From UBA6107 sp034430175 (GTDB taxonomy: Bacteria > Chloroflexota > Anaerolineae > Anaerolineales > Anaerolineaceae): 64,000 bases of DNA. Location: the NCBI GenBank assembly GCA_034430175.1, contig DAOUFI010000004.1, positions 62,001 to 126,000 on the forward strand, given 5' to 3'. Position numbers and translations under genes: made by a program. Numbering within the stretch: the first letter of the stretch is position 1; the number at the start of each line of letters is the position of its first letter. Under the pieces are notes generated by a model. It searched no databases and was not told the DNA's origin. It saw only the letters and a list, made by a program, of their open reading frames with translations. Positions 34,439-42,059 of the stretch are shown here, one piece after another.

Positions 34439-34519
34439 GGCCGGTTTCGCCATTGGGTTACCGAAAGGCGGCGTTCTTGCTGCCGGGCGACCAATTCTCC
34501 ATCGGACCATCACGTCCTG
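34439..34519 (-). promoter_or_regulatory. tandem RNA element G (distal), no terminator
   Basis: Divergent copy. P1 is GGAC/GUCC, a compensatory change. P2 is CCGA-U-GG/CC-UU-UCGG and P3 CGGC/GCCG. GGUCGC and GCGAAACCGGCC are kept, but the joining strand is GGUAACCCAAUG and no GGCCGG-type partner or U-run follows. It could act only through element F downstream. Confidence 0.7.
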
Positions 34520-34596
34520 ATAAAAATGAAATCCTACTGACAGATGCTTCTGAGTATCTTCAAAAGCATCTTGCTTTCACAAATATAATAACACAT

Positions 34597-34619
34597 ATTA
34601 TGACAAATAGTGTCATAAT
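34597..34619. promoter_or_regulatory. AT-rich inverted repeat upstream of element G
   Basis: ATTATGACA and TGTCATAAT are 9-bp perfect arms around 5 nt. It lies about 80 nt upstream of RNA element G in an AT-rich stretch that should hold the promoter of surface protein C. An operator is possible but unproven. Confidence 0.4.
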
Positions 34620-34649
34620 TATCTAAAATTGACATAAAATTTTATATCT

Positions 34650-35657
34650 TCAGGAGGGTTTTTCGAACTTCCAGATCAGTATTTTGCCTTCATACGAACT
34701 GCCAGCAAGGTATTGTCCATCTGGAGAAAAGACGAAATCAAGCACGGCATTGGCATCGCGGTTTTCCATGGTCTGCAATTTGGTCCAGTTGGAAGTATCC
34801 CACACTGTGATCGTGCCTCTGTCTTTGGGGTAGGGGGGATCGTTGGTGGTACTCACATACAGGCGGGTACCGTCTGGAGATAGCGCGATCGCTGGTAGTT
34901 TGCTGTCGGTCACATAGAGAAAAGAGTGTTCAATTACATAGAATGTTCCCGATTGATCCCAGGTGGATGTATCCAGTGTGACAATTTTCATCTCAAAAGT
35001 ATTCGCGATGAGCAGGGTTTTTCCGTCAGGCGTGAAGGCCATGCCGGCGATGCCGCCCCATTCAGCCTCGCGGTAAAGCCGCATGGTTCCGAGGGTATCC
35101 GTACGCAGGATTAAAAGTGTTCCGCACAGCGTCGATCCGGCTATGTAGTTCCCGTCAGGGGAAAAAACCAGATTTTGGATAGCACAATCGATGTTGTAAC
35201 GGGCAATCATGCGATCTTTCGTGATCACGTTCCAGAGTACGATATTCGAGAGCGCGTCGCCAACCGCCAGCACCGTGCCGTCAGGCGAAAAGGCGAGGCT
35301 GGTGGCCATATTGCTGTTCAATTCACTGATTGTTTCATAGGTATCGGTAGAGATTAATCGCACCGGGGTGGTTCCCACAGCCAGCAAGGAACCGGAAGGT
35401 GAAAATTTTAAATCTTCGATGGGGTATTTATCAGAAAATTTTATCGAACGGATCTTTTTACGGGTCTTCACATCCCACAGGGTGATCGATCCGTCTTCTG
35501 CTCCGGCGACAAGCGTTTTACTGTCAGGGCTAAAAGCCATCGCGTTCACTGGCGCGGATGGATTCTTGATTGTTGACCGCGAGATCCCTGTAAAAAGAGA
35601 ACAAGACGCGCACATCAGGGCTACGGCGATCAAGACAAGAAGTGAAACCTCACGTTT
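34650..35657 (-). CDS. WD40-type lipoprotein, one propeller
   Basis: Lipoprotein of 335 residues; lipobox CASC with Cys about residue 19. Seven blade motifs of the type FSPD-x-x-x-L-x-x-G are seen, the first ending DGSITLWD, which predicts a single seven-bladed beta-propeller outside the membrane. GGGAGGG precedes ATG 35657. It resembles the two-propeller lipoprotein at 43.9 kb. Such propellers are scaffolds; the partner is unknown. Confidence 0.85.
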   Translation of the reverse strand, partial: KREVSLLVLIAVALMCASCSLFTGISRSTIKNPSAPVNAMAFSPDSKTLVAGAEDGSITLWDVKTRKKIRSIKFSDKYPIEDLKFSPSGSLLAVGTTPVRLISTDTYETISELNSNMATSLAFSPDGTVLAVGDALSNIVLWNVITKDRMIARYNIDCAIQNLVFSPDGNYIAGSTLCGTLLILRTDTLGTMRLYREAEWGGIAGMAFTPDGKTLLIANTFEMKIVTLDTSTWDQSGTFYVIEHSFLYVTDSKLPAIALSPDGTRLYVSTTNDPPYPKDRGTITVWDTSNWTKLQTMENRDANAVLDFVFSPDGQYLAGSSYEGKILIWKFEKPS

Positions 35658-35693
35658 CATCCAACCCTCCCCTGATTGTTTTACCACTTAATT

Positions 35694-37124
35694 TTACCGA
35701 AGATTGCTCTCCTTAACCAACCTGGGGACAATAGATTCCCAACCAACGGCCATAAAGTGGAATCCGGCGATACCTGGCAGCTTCTTGATGCGTTCGATGA
35801 TTTCCAGTGTCATCTGGATGGATTCTTCCTTGGGGTCGGCGGCGGCTTCGAGACGTTTAAAGGCGGATTGGGGTACGCGGATGCCCGGTACTTCAGACAT
35901 GGCCTGGAGAGCCTTGAGGCTGCGCACCGGGGTGACGCCGGCCATCAGATAGACCCGCTTCAGCACGCCACGTTTTTCGAGAGCTTCGAGGTATTGCTCG
36001 AAACCGTCGACGTCGAAGATTACCTGGGTTTGCAGGAACTGCGCGCCAGCGTTGACCTTCTTCTCTTCGCGCATTGCCTGGATGGCTGGCTTGGAAGCGT
36101 AGGGCGACCCTGCCGCGCCGATAAAGGCTTGCGGGGCGCATTTGACCTCGCGGCAATCGAGGAAATGACCCTCGTCGCGCATGCGCCGCAGCAGCCAGAT
36201 CATCTGAATGCTGTCGAGGTCCCAGATATCCTTGCGGGAATGTGGCGCAGGGCCAAGGCGGGGATGGTCGCCGGTGAGGCAGAGCACGTTGCGGATGCCC
36301 AGCGCGGAGGCGCCGAGAACTTCCGCCTGGAAGCCGGTACGGGTGCGGTCGCGCCCGGCGATCTGCAGGACGGGTTCAAGTCCCTGCTGCAAGGCGATCT
36401 GTGAACAGGCTAGAGAGGACATTCTCGCGGTAGCCGATGGGTTGTCGGTGAAATTGGCGGCGTCGACGAGGTCTTTGAGCATTTCCACTTTCTTGATCAC
36501 GTCGTCAGCGTTGCTTGAAAGGGGAGGGGCGATCTCAGCGGTGACGGCCAGACGTTTTCCCTCTGTGAGGACGCGTTCCAGGGTTGAGACGGGATCGTGC
36601 GCCGGGGCGGGGTGCGGCAGGGCGTCGCCTCCCCACCAGGAGGGTTGGCGAACTTCGTAGAAGAAAAGATCCCATGCCCGCTTGACTTTTTCCTTGCCGG
36701 ACCATAGGATCGGCCAGACGGTTTTCAGACCGCCGATCTCACGGTAGTGGATCTCGAGATCCTTCAATGCGGAGGTACCGGTCTTGTCCCAATCGAGTGG
36801 GGGCAGCACCTCCATCAATTTATCCAACCGGCCCATTCGTTCGGCACGGTCGTAGATGCGGTACCAGATGCACGGACGGGTCTCATCCACGTAGCAGTGC
36901 TCCGGGGTGGAGCCGCCGCAGGGACCGTTACGCAAGCCTTTTGGGCATTCCATGGGGCAGATAAAAGCTGTTTCCTGAAGCAGGCAGTTGCCGCACATGC
37001 GGCAGCCAAAGGTGACGCCTTTGAACCAGCGTTCAAAACCGGTGCCGATCCTCGCGCCGAAGGATAGTTTTTTAAATGGAAGATATGCGTTTTGCCAGCG
37101 ACGGCCGGGGGTGAATCCAGGCAT
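35694..37124 (-). CDS. MetV-MetF fusion (methylenetetrahydrofolate reductase)
   Basis: Protein of 476 residues joining two normally separate parts. The N-terminal MTHFR_C/MetV-like domain (about 1-130) carries GCRMCGNCLLQ and CPMECPKGLRNGPCGG, a Cys set able to bind an Fe-S cluster or zinc. The C-terminal MetF barrel (about 185-470) starts VTAEIAPPLSS and includes NVLCLTGDHP and GAQFLQTQVIFD. It would reduce methylene-tetrahydrofolate to the methyl form for methionine or the Wood-Ljungdahl pathway. ATG 37124 has GGAG 8 nt upstream; TTG 37136 overlaps that site. Monocistronic. Confidence 0.88.
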   Translation of the reverse strand: MPGFTPGRRWQNAYLPFKKLSFGARIGTGFERWFKGVTFGCRMCGNCLLQETAFICPMECPKGLRNGPCGGSTPEHCYVDETRPCIWYRIYDRAERMGRLDKLMEVLPPLDWDKTGTSALKDLEIHYREIGGLKTVWPILWSGKEKVKRAWDLFFYEVRQPSWWGGDALPHPAPAHDPVSTLERVLTEGKRLAVTAEIAPPLSSNADDVIKKVEMLKDLVDAANFTDNPSATARMSSLACSQIALQQGLEPVLQIAGRDRTRTGFQAEVLGASALGIRNVLCLTGDHPRLGPAPHSRKDIWDLDSIQMIWLLRRMRDEGHFLDCREVKCAPQAFIGAAGSPYASKPAIQAMREEKKVNAGAQFLQTQVIFDVDGFEQYLEALEKRGVLKRVYLMAGVTPVRSLKALQAMSEVPGIRVPQSAFKRLEAAADPKEESIQMTLEIIERIKKLPGIAGFHFMAVGWESIVPRLVKESNLR

Positions 37125-37343
37125 GAGTTGCTCCAAGGAATAAGGTGGGTCAATTATAGCGCAGAAAATAGGTCAACTTAATTATTTGAATAGTTTTCCA
37201 CGAATTACATGGATTTCACTAATAATTTGTGTAATTACAGTAATTCGTGGATTAATCCATTCGGTTTTATTTGCCAAAATTAGCGATATTCGCGGTTAAC
37301 CTTTTCCAGCCTTCGATCTCCGGATATCGTGTAAAATCGAAGT
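37125..37343. other. intergenic region with ATTCGTG-type repeats
   Basis: Between divergent MetV-MetF and the recombinase lies AT-rich DNA with pieces such as CACGAATTACATGG and AATTCGTGGATTAATCC. Similar pieces recur at 41903-42059 and 57286-57352. They look like remnants of a dispersed intergenic repeat. Confidence 0.4.
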
Positions 37344-38378
37344 ATGAGTCCGCAGTCAGATCAGCCAAATATCGCCATTCAACCCCTGCTGCCGGGAGAG
37401 TTGGCACGCCAGGTGGGGGAGCAGGCCAACCAGGCAGCGGCACGTTCGCGCTTTGCTGATTACCGCACACGCCGCGCTGCCCAGACATTGCGACGACAGG
37501 ACGCCGATCTGCTACTTTTCCGTGAATTCCTCGAGAAGGTGAAGGTGCACACAGGGGACCTCTCGCACGACCCCGGCGCCTGGCGCGTGGTCACCTGGGG
37601 ATTGGTGGAAGCTTTCATCAAGTGGCAGCTCAAGTCAGGGTACGCCATCCCCACCATCAATGTTCACCTTTCATCCATTAAAACCTACGCGCGTCTGGCC
37701 ATGCAGGCCGGCACGGTGACCCCGCAGGAGTACGCGCTCATCCGCGCTGTGCAGGGCTACACCTACCGCGAGCAGGCACGCATAGACCAGCGCCGACCGG
37801 TAAAGCGCATTGGACTGAAGAAAGAGGAACCCATCAAGCTCACCCCCGAAGAAGCAGCCGCGCTCAAGCAGCAACCCAATACTCCACAGGGGCGGCGCGA
37901 CACCCTGTTGATGTGTTTGCTGTTGGATCACGGCTTGCGCGTGGGGGAGGTGGCTGCCATCGCCACCCGGGACATTGATCTGAGTGAATCGATTTTGCGC
38001 TTCTATCGTCCCAAGGTCAGCAAGGAGCAAGTGCACCGCCTGAGTGAAGATACCCGCATGGCAGTACAGGCCTGCGTGAACGCCCACGAGTTGGACACGA
38101 ACGGATTGCTCCTGCGCCGCTCCAAGAAGAACGAGGAGCTGGGGGAAGCCGGCATGAGCGAACGCGCCATCACCGGACGGGTGCGGTACCTGGGAGAGAA
38201 ACTGGGTATCGCGGGGCTTTCAGCGCACGACTGCCGTCACTTCTGGGCTACCTCGGCGGCGCGCCACGGCACCGATCCCTTCGCGCTGCAGGAAGCAGGT
38301 GGGTGGTCCTCACTGGCCATGCCGCGCCGGTATATCGAAGATAACAAGATCGCCAATGATGGTGTAAAGCTAGAATAG
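37344..38378 (+). CDS. tyrosine recombinase (Xer/phage integrase type)
   Basis: DNA recombinase of 344 residues. The SAM-like N-terminal domain covers about 45-150. The catalytic domain has HGLRVGEVAAI (Arg I, about residue 200), LSAHDCRHFWAT (His-x-x-Arg), GGWSSLAMPRRYIE (Trp replacing the second His, and the nucleophile Tyr) near the C-terminus. All key residues appear present. No flanking direct repeats, cargo or tRNA is visible, so a mobile element cannot be delimited; chromosome-maintenance or orphan function is equally possible. The ribosome site is weak. Confidence 0.88.
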   Translation: MSPQSDQPNIAIQPLLPGELARQVGEQANQAAARSRFADYRTRRAAQTLRRQDADLLLFREFLEKVKVHTGDLSHDPGAWRVVTWGLVEAFIKWQLKSGYAIPTINVHLSSIKTYARLAMQAGTVTPQEYALIRAVQGYTYREQARIDQRRPVKRIGLKKEEPIKLTPEEAAALKQQPNTPQGRRDTLLMCLLLDHGLRVGEVAAIATRDIDLSESILRFYRPKVSKEQVHRLSEDTRMAVQACVNAHELDTNGLLLRRSKKNEELGEAGMSERAITGRVRYLGEKLGIAGLSAHDCRHFWATSAARHGTDPFALQEAGGWSSLAMPRRYIEDNKIANDGVKLE

Positions 38379-38572
38379 AGATTTTGTGTAATCCGTCATA
38401 GCGTCGAAATTGATCTAGAAGCGAAGTCCTTTGCAAAGATTAAGAGCGTGATAGAATCATACACAATATCTCTGAAATGAAAGAACGGAACCATTGCTTC
38501 GTTAGAACAGGCAAAATTTTGTCTTTGCCGGCATTTTAGACTCGATTTTCAATACCCAACGGGAGGGAAAGC

Positions 38573-39262
38573 ATGACTGGAAATCAGATGTTCTGTCCGG
38601 TTTGTGGAAAGCCTTCGGAGGCTGGCGCGCGGTTTTGCATGAGCTGTGGAGCGCAATTACCGCTCCCTGCAACCTTAGGGGGTGTGCAAATCCCTTTCGC
38701 AGCAACTCCGATGGGTGTGGTTTCATTGAGCTGCAATATTTGCGGGAATATTTTAAATATTGCTGCCGATGCTCAGCAGGTGCGCTGCCCTGCCTGCGGC
38801 AGCTTCTACCAGGTAGGTCGCAGCGAAAGCGCTGTGTATCTACAGCCTGTGGGAATGGGAGCTCAAAATGGCTATTCTTCACAGCCACCGATTGCCAGTT
38901 TCTCTACACCGCAAATACCAGACATGGGCAAGGAAATTGAGGTCACCCAGCAGTATCTGGCAGAATTGGAAAGGTGGAATATCTTCAAGAACGAAGTGAA
39001 GATCGTCAAGAAATGGAAAGGCAAGGAGTATGCGCGGGAATACAACCTACGTCAAATCACGCGCAGATTGCCCTGCCTGGCGTTGATGATTCCGGGGGCA
39101 ATACTGTTCATCCGAGACTCTTCGTCACAAACGAGTATCATGGTTTTGTTCATATCTCTCATCGTGGTTGATTTTTGTATTATTCTGTTAAATTCGCATG
39201 GTGTAAAGAAAGAGATCGAAAAGCAGCGTGCGATTCTGGCTCAATTGGCGGGTTCAAAATAA
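38573..39262 (+). CDS. double zinc-ribbon membrane protein 1
   Basis: First of three tandem paralogues, 229 residues. N-terminal zinc ribbon CPVCGKP...CMSCGAQ (residues 6-26) and a second ribbon, LSCNICGN...CPACGSFYQVGRS (about 57-83). A coiled charged segment follows and two hydrophobic helices (about 165-205). The tail is charged. GGGAGGG lies 9 nt upstream. Function unknown; zinc-ribbon/TM proteins of this sort are common orphans in Chloroflexota. Confidence 0.82.
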   Translation: MTGNQMFCPVCGKPSEAGARFCMSCGAQLPLPATLGGVQIPFAATPMGVVSLSCNICGNILNIAADAQQVRCPACGSFYQVGRSESAVYLQPVGMGAQNGYSSQPPIASFSTPQIPDMGKEIEVTQQYLAELERWNIFKNEVKIVKKWKGKEYAREYNLRQITRRLPCLALMIPGAILFIRDSSSQTSIMVLFISLIVVDFCIILLNSHGVKKEIEKQRAILAQLAGSK

Positions 39263-39347
39263 ACCCGACGAATAGCTTATAGAAAATTTCTTGAACAGGA
39301 TAGGGTGAATTGCTATAATGCAATAACACCAAAATTGGAGTGAACAA

Positions 39348-40118
39348 ATGGCCGGGAATCAGAAATATTGTCCATCCTGTGGAACCCCCAATCCAGCGGA
39401 AGTGGTTTTTTGTTTCTCTTGCGGAAAGAAATTTCCCATTCTTGAAAGTCAACAACCAGTGATCAATCCTGCGGCAGTGAATTCGTCAGTACAACCAATT
39501 TCTGGAATGCCGCCAATTCCCCAGCCGGCGCAGTCTGATTTCATCACGCTTTCGTGCCCCAATTGCGGTGGCAGGCTTCAGATCACTTCTGACCTGAACC
39601 GTTTTGCCTGCCAGTATTGCGGCCATGAACACATCGTGCGCCGCGATGGCGGGATTATCTCGCTTGAACCAGTCATGCAGATGATGGGGCAGATCAATAC
39701 CAACCTTAATACGGTTGGAGCGGGGGTATATCGTCTTTCGGGCAACGCCGAACGGCAGGCATCCGAGGCAGCCATCCTCAGGTTGAAGGAAGAAATTGCC
39801 GCCGCGAACAAGAAGATCGTAGAGGACCGAAAAAACACGAGTTCGATGTGGTGGCTGGTCCCCGGTTTTGCGGGTGCGGGCTTGCTCATCAATTTTATAT
39901 TTAGTTTTATGCCCGATGTTGGCTACAATTTGGGCATTTTGTTTGGTTTTATTAAATGGACTTTTATCATTGGCACGGGGTTGATCTTTATCGCGGCGAT
40001 CAGTACGAGCAGCTTCTATAAGAAAGACATTGCCAAGCAGATCGAGAGCATTCGTCAAAAAGAGATCGAGTTGAATCAGCATTACCAGGTTGTTTCTAAC
40101 AACCCCTGGAAAAACTAA
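39348..40118 (+). CDS. double zinc-ribbon membrane protein 2
   Basis: Second paralogue, 256 residues. Ribbons: CPSCGTP...CFSCGKKF and LSCPNCGGRLQITSDLNRFACQYCGHEH. The latter strongly matches the third paralogue, with the shared continuation IVRRDGG...SLEPVMQMMGQI. A predicted helical segment precedes two hydrophobic helices (about 165-222) and a coiled C-terminus. It has its own ribosome site (TTGGAG), 85 nt after the first gene. Confidence 0.82.
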   Translation: MAGNQKYCPSCGTPNPAEVVFCFSCGKKFPILESQQPVINPAAVNSSVQPISGMPPIPQPAQSDFITLSCPNCGGRLQITSDLNRFACQYCGHEHIVRRDGGIISLEPVMQMMGQINTNLNTVGAGVYRLSGNAERQASEAAILRLKEEIAAANKKIVEDRKNTSSMWWLVPGFAGAGLLINFIFSFMPDVGYNLGILFGFIKWTFIIGTGLIFIAAISTSSFYKKDIAKQIESIRQKEIELNQHYQVVSNNPWKN

Positions 40119-40141
40119 CCATCAGGAGTGGAGAAGATTCA

Positions 40142-40855
40142 ATGGCTGCTAACCAAAAGTATTGTCCCGCGTGTGGAACCCCCAACCTGATGGAAAGCGT
40201 CTTTTGCGTCAGCTGTGGCAACAAGTTTCCGGTTATGGCGACAACTCAGAGTGCTTCACCTGCCATGCCGCCGCAGCCTCAGCAGCCCCAGGTGAGCCGT
40301 GGTGACTTCATTACCCTTTCATGCCCCAATTGCGGTGGGAAACTACAAATCACCCCGGATATCGAACGGTTTGCCTGTCAATTTTGCGGTTACGAACACA
40401 TCGTGCGCCGTAATGGTGGCACGGTTTCGCTTGAGCCGGTGATGCGGATGATGGGGCAGATCAATAACGGGATCAACTACGTCGGCAGCGGAATGAACCG
40501 ACTCAGCTTTAACACTGAGAAGCAGGCATCCGAGGTGACCATGAAACGATTAAAAGGGGAGATTGCCGAGTTGCAGGCGGAACTGGCTAATTGTAAACAG
40601 GGAAGCGACAACGTGTTGGTGACAGGTGGTATTTTCCTTTCGATTGCAGGAGCGGCCGTTCTCTGTGGTTTCATGGGGTTGTACCGGGTGGGCATTGGAT
40701 TCCTGGTTGCTGCCATTTGTGTCCCCATTGGAATCATCATCATGGCTTCGAGCAAAAACACGAATGCCAAAAAGAAGAACGAGATCAATCAGCAAATCGA
40801 GCAAAAAGAAGCGGAACTGAGGCAGCATAACGAATTCGTCAACCGGTTTGGTTGA
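40142..40855 (+). CDS. double zinc-ribbon membrane protein 3
   Basis: Third paralogue, 237 residues, 23 nt after the second and closest to it. Ribbons: CPACGTP...CVSCGNKF and LSCPNCGGKLQITPDIERFACQFCGYEH, then IVRRNGG...SLEPVMRMMGQI. Two hydrophobic helices (about 158-202) precede a KKKNEINQQIEQKEAEL coiled tail. AGGAGTGGAG precedes the ATG. The tandem arrangement suggests recent duplication and possibly hetero-oligomers. Confidence 0.82.
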   Translation: MAANQKYCPACGTPNLMESVFCVSCGNKFPVMATTQSASPAMPPQPQQPQVSRGDFITLSCPNCGGKLQITPDIERFACQFCGYEHIVRRNGGTVSLEPVMRMMGQINNGINYVGSGMNRLSFNTEKQASEVTMKRLKGEIAELQAELANCKQGSDNVLVTGGIFLSIAGAAVLCGFMGLYRVGIGFLVAAICVPIGIIIMASSKNTNAKKKNEINQQIEQKEAELRQHNEFVNRFG

Positions 40856-40913
40856 TCTGGTACCTCTCTGGCGGTGGTTACATTCTGCGTTTTCTATGCG
40901 ACTAAAAAGATCG

Positions 40914-41351
40914 TCAATCCGGTGCAAGGAATGGATTGACGATTTTTATTCCTTCGATCTCTCGATCTTGGTTCAAGTCTTCGGAGTAGACCACTTTGCA
41001 TCCGCAGACACGTGCGGATTGGATGATCATTGCGTCCCAATGACTAAGTTTGTACTGTTGTTGGATTTCAATAGCAGAAAACACATCGTCACGCCCCGGG
41101 GAATGGATTTTCCAATTTGAAAGGTCAAGCAAAATCGCCAGTGATTGATCAACTGTCATGGGCCATTTGATCTTTTGTGTGACTGTGACATGGAATTCTT
41201 GCATCACCTGTATATTGCTGCATCCAGTCTTGTTCAATTGCAATCCATTAATCAAGTCACACGCCAATTCATGTTTTTTCAAAGTGGAAATGTCATACGC
41301 GTAAACCAGAATATTCGTATCGATGAAACTCAAGGTTTTATCAACGCTCAT
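40914..41351 (-). CDS. PIN-domain toxin (VapC-like)
   Basis: Protein of about 145 residues. SFIDTNILVYAYD holds the first catalytic Asp; a middle Glu (MQEFHV), LSHWDAMIIQSA with an Asp, and VVYSEDLNQD complete the PIN pattern of a metal-dependent RNase. The start is probably ATG 41351 (MSVDKT) or 41360. Either overlaps the antitoxin gene by 11-20 nt, so the two are co-translated. Confidence 0.85.
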   Translation of the reverse strand: MSVDKTLSFIDTNILVYAYDISTLKKHELACDLINGLQLNKTGCSNIQVMQEFHVTVTQKIKWPMTVDQSLAILLDLSNWKIHSPGRDDVFSAIEIQQQYKLSHWDAMIIQSARVCGCKVVYSEDLNQDREIEGIKIVNPFLAPD

Positions 41352-41580
41352 GCAGGTCATCTCTCGAATATGTCCCCTGTTCATATCCCAGGTTGTAACC
41401 CTTTTGCATCTCCTTCACCATATGCTCCATGGCCCTGCGATACTCTGAGTCTTCGGTAATAATATTCTCAAGGTAACTGTTTAGCAGACCCGAAAGAGAT
41501 GTGTTGCGCTCTATGGCGATATGTTTTGCCGCTTTCAGTAGATCTTTTCGGATCGATAGTGTTACATTTTGAGTTTCCAT
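41341..41580 (-). CDS. ribbon-helix-helix antitoxin (VapB-like)
   Basis: Protein of 79 residues. METQNVTLSIRKDLLKAAKHIAIERNTSLSGLLNSYLE has the strand-helix-helix RHH pattern. The C-terminal part, rich in Glu and Met, likely blocks the PIN toxin. It overlaps the toxin gene. Repeated CACGTG-like sites upstream may be its operators. Confidence 0.82.
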   Translation of the reverse strand: METQNVTLSIRKDLLKAAKHIAIERNTSLSGLLNSYLENIITEDSEYRRAMEHMVKEMQKGYNLGYEQGTYSRDDLHER

Positions 41581-41587
41581 TTTGTCT

Positions 41588-41621
41588 CCACGTGTTTAAG
41601 TGGAGCACGTATTCACGTGAA
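41588..41621 (-). promoter_or_regulatory. candidate VapB operator repeats
   Basis: CCACGTGT (41588-41595), AGCACGTA (41604-41611) and the perfect palindrome TTCACGTGAA (41612-41621) lie just upstream of the antitoxin start codon. Repeated CACGT cores suit RHH-mediated autoregulation; this is inferred. Confidence 0.5.
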
Positions 41622-41686
41622 ATCAAGCAGTCCTACCTGCTGCCGGCAGCGGGTATAATAAGCACATCACAACCAAAGGATCTGGC

Positions 41687-41902
41687 TTGTTCAAGAAAAT
41701 CAGTGAATTTTTCAAACGCATGGACTGGATCGACTGGCTGCTGGCCATCGGTTTTACCGGTGCGTTCACCTGGGTGGGCGTCTCGATCATCGATTACCCC
41801 TATTGGCTGGTTTTCCCTGTGTTCGCCATCGTGCTCATCGTCCTGGCCAAGAATCGCCGCGACCGTGTGCGCGATGATGATATTGATAAGCCTCAATCTT
41901 AA
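41687..41902 (+). CDS. small membrane protein
   Basis: Protein of 71 residues starting at TTG 41687 (FKKISEFFKRMDWIDW), with two hydrophobic helices (about 16-34 and 37-53) and a charged tail (KNRRDRVRDDD). AAAGGA lies 6 nt upstream and a consensus TATAAT -10 box at about 41654. No family is recognised. Confidence 0.6.
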   Translation: MFKKISEFFKRMDWIDWLLAIGFTGAFTWVGVSIIDYPYWLVFPVFAIVLIVLAKNRRDRVRDDDIDKPQS

Positions 41903-42059
41903 GAATCATAAACCACTAAAAACACGAAATCTACGAAAAGGGCGTTCTTAATGACTCTTATTCGTGCCTTTCGTGGTAACTAGTCATTTTCCGCGAATGT
42001 CTCGAATGGTTGCGAATTACACGAATAAGAATTAGTAAAATTAGTTCAAATTCGCGTAA
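41903..42059. repeat. ATTCGTG-type intergenic repeats
   Basis: Several related pieces (CTTATTCGTGCCTTTCGTGG, GCGAATTACACGAATAAG, ATTCGCGTAATTAGCGG) occupy the gap. They resemble those at 37.2 and 57.3 kb and are typical of dispersed non-coding repeats in environmental genomes. Confidence 0.45.

Noticed and set aside
30249..34519. Integron attC sites as explanation of the repeated hairpins
   Set aside because: No attC core sites, no cassettes between tandem copies, and the U-runs with terminator stems fit RNA leaders on the minus strand.
30249..34519. Assignment of the element to the c-di-GMP-I (GEMM) riboswitch
   Set aside because: The upstream-of-surface-protein context is suggestive, but the conserved GEMM core sequences are absent.
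37344..38378. Integrated mobile element around the tyrosine recombinase
   Set aside because: No att repeats, tRNA or cargo genes could be identified on either side.
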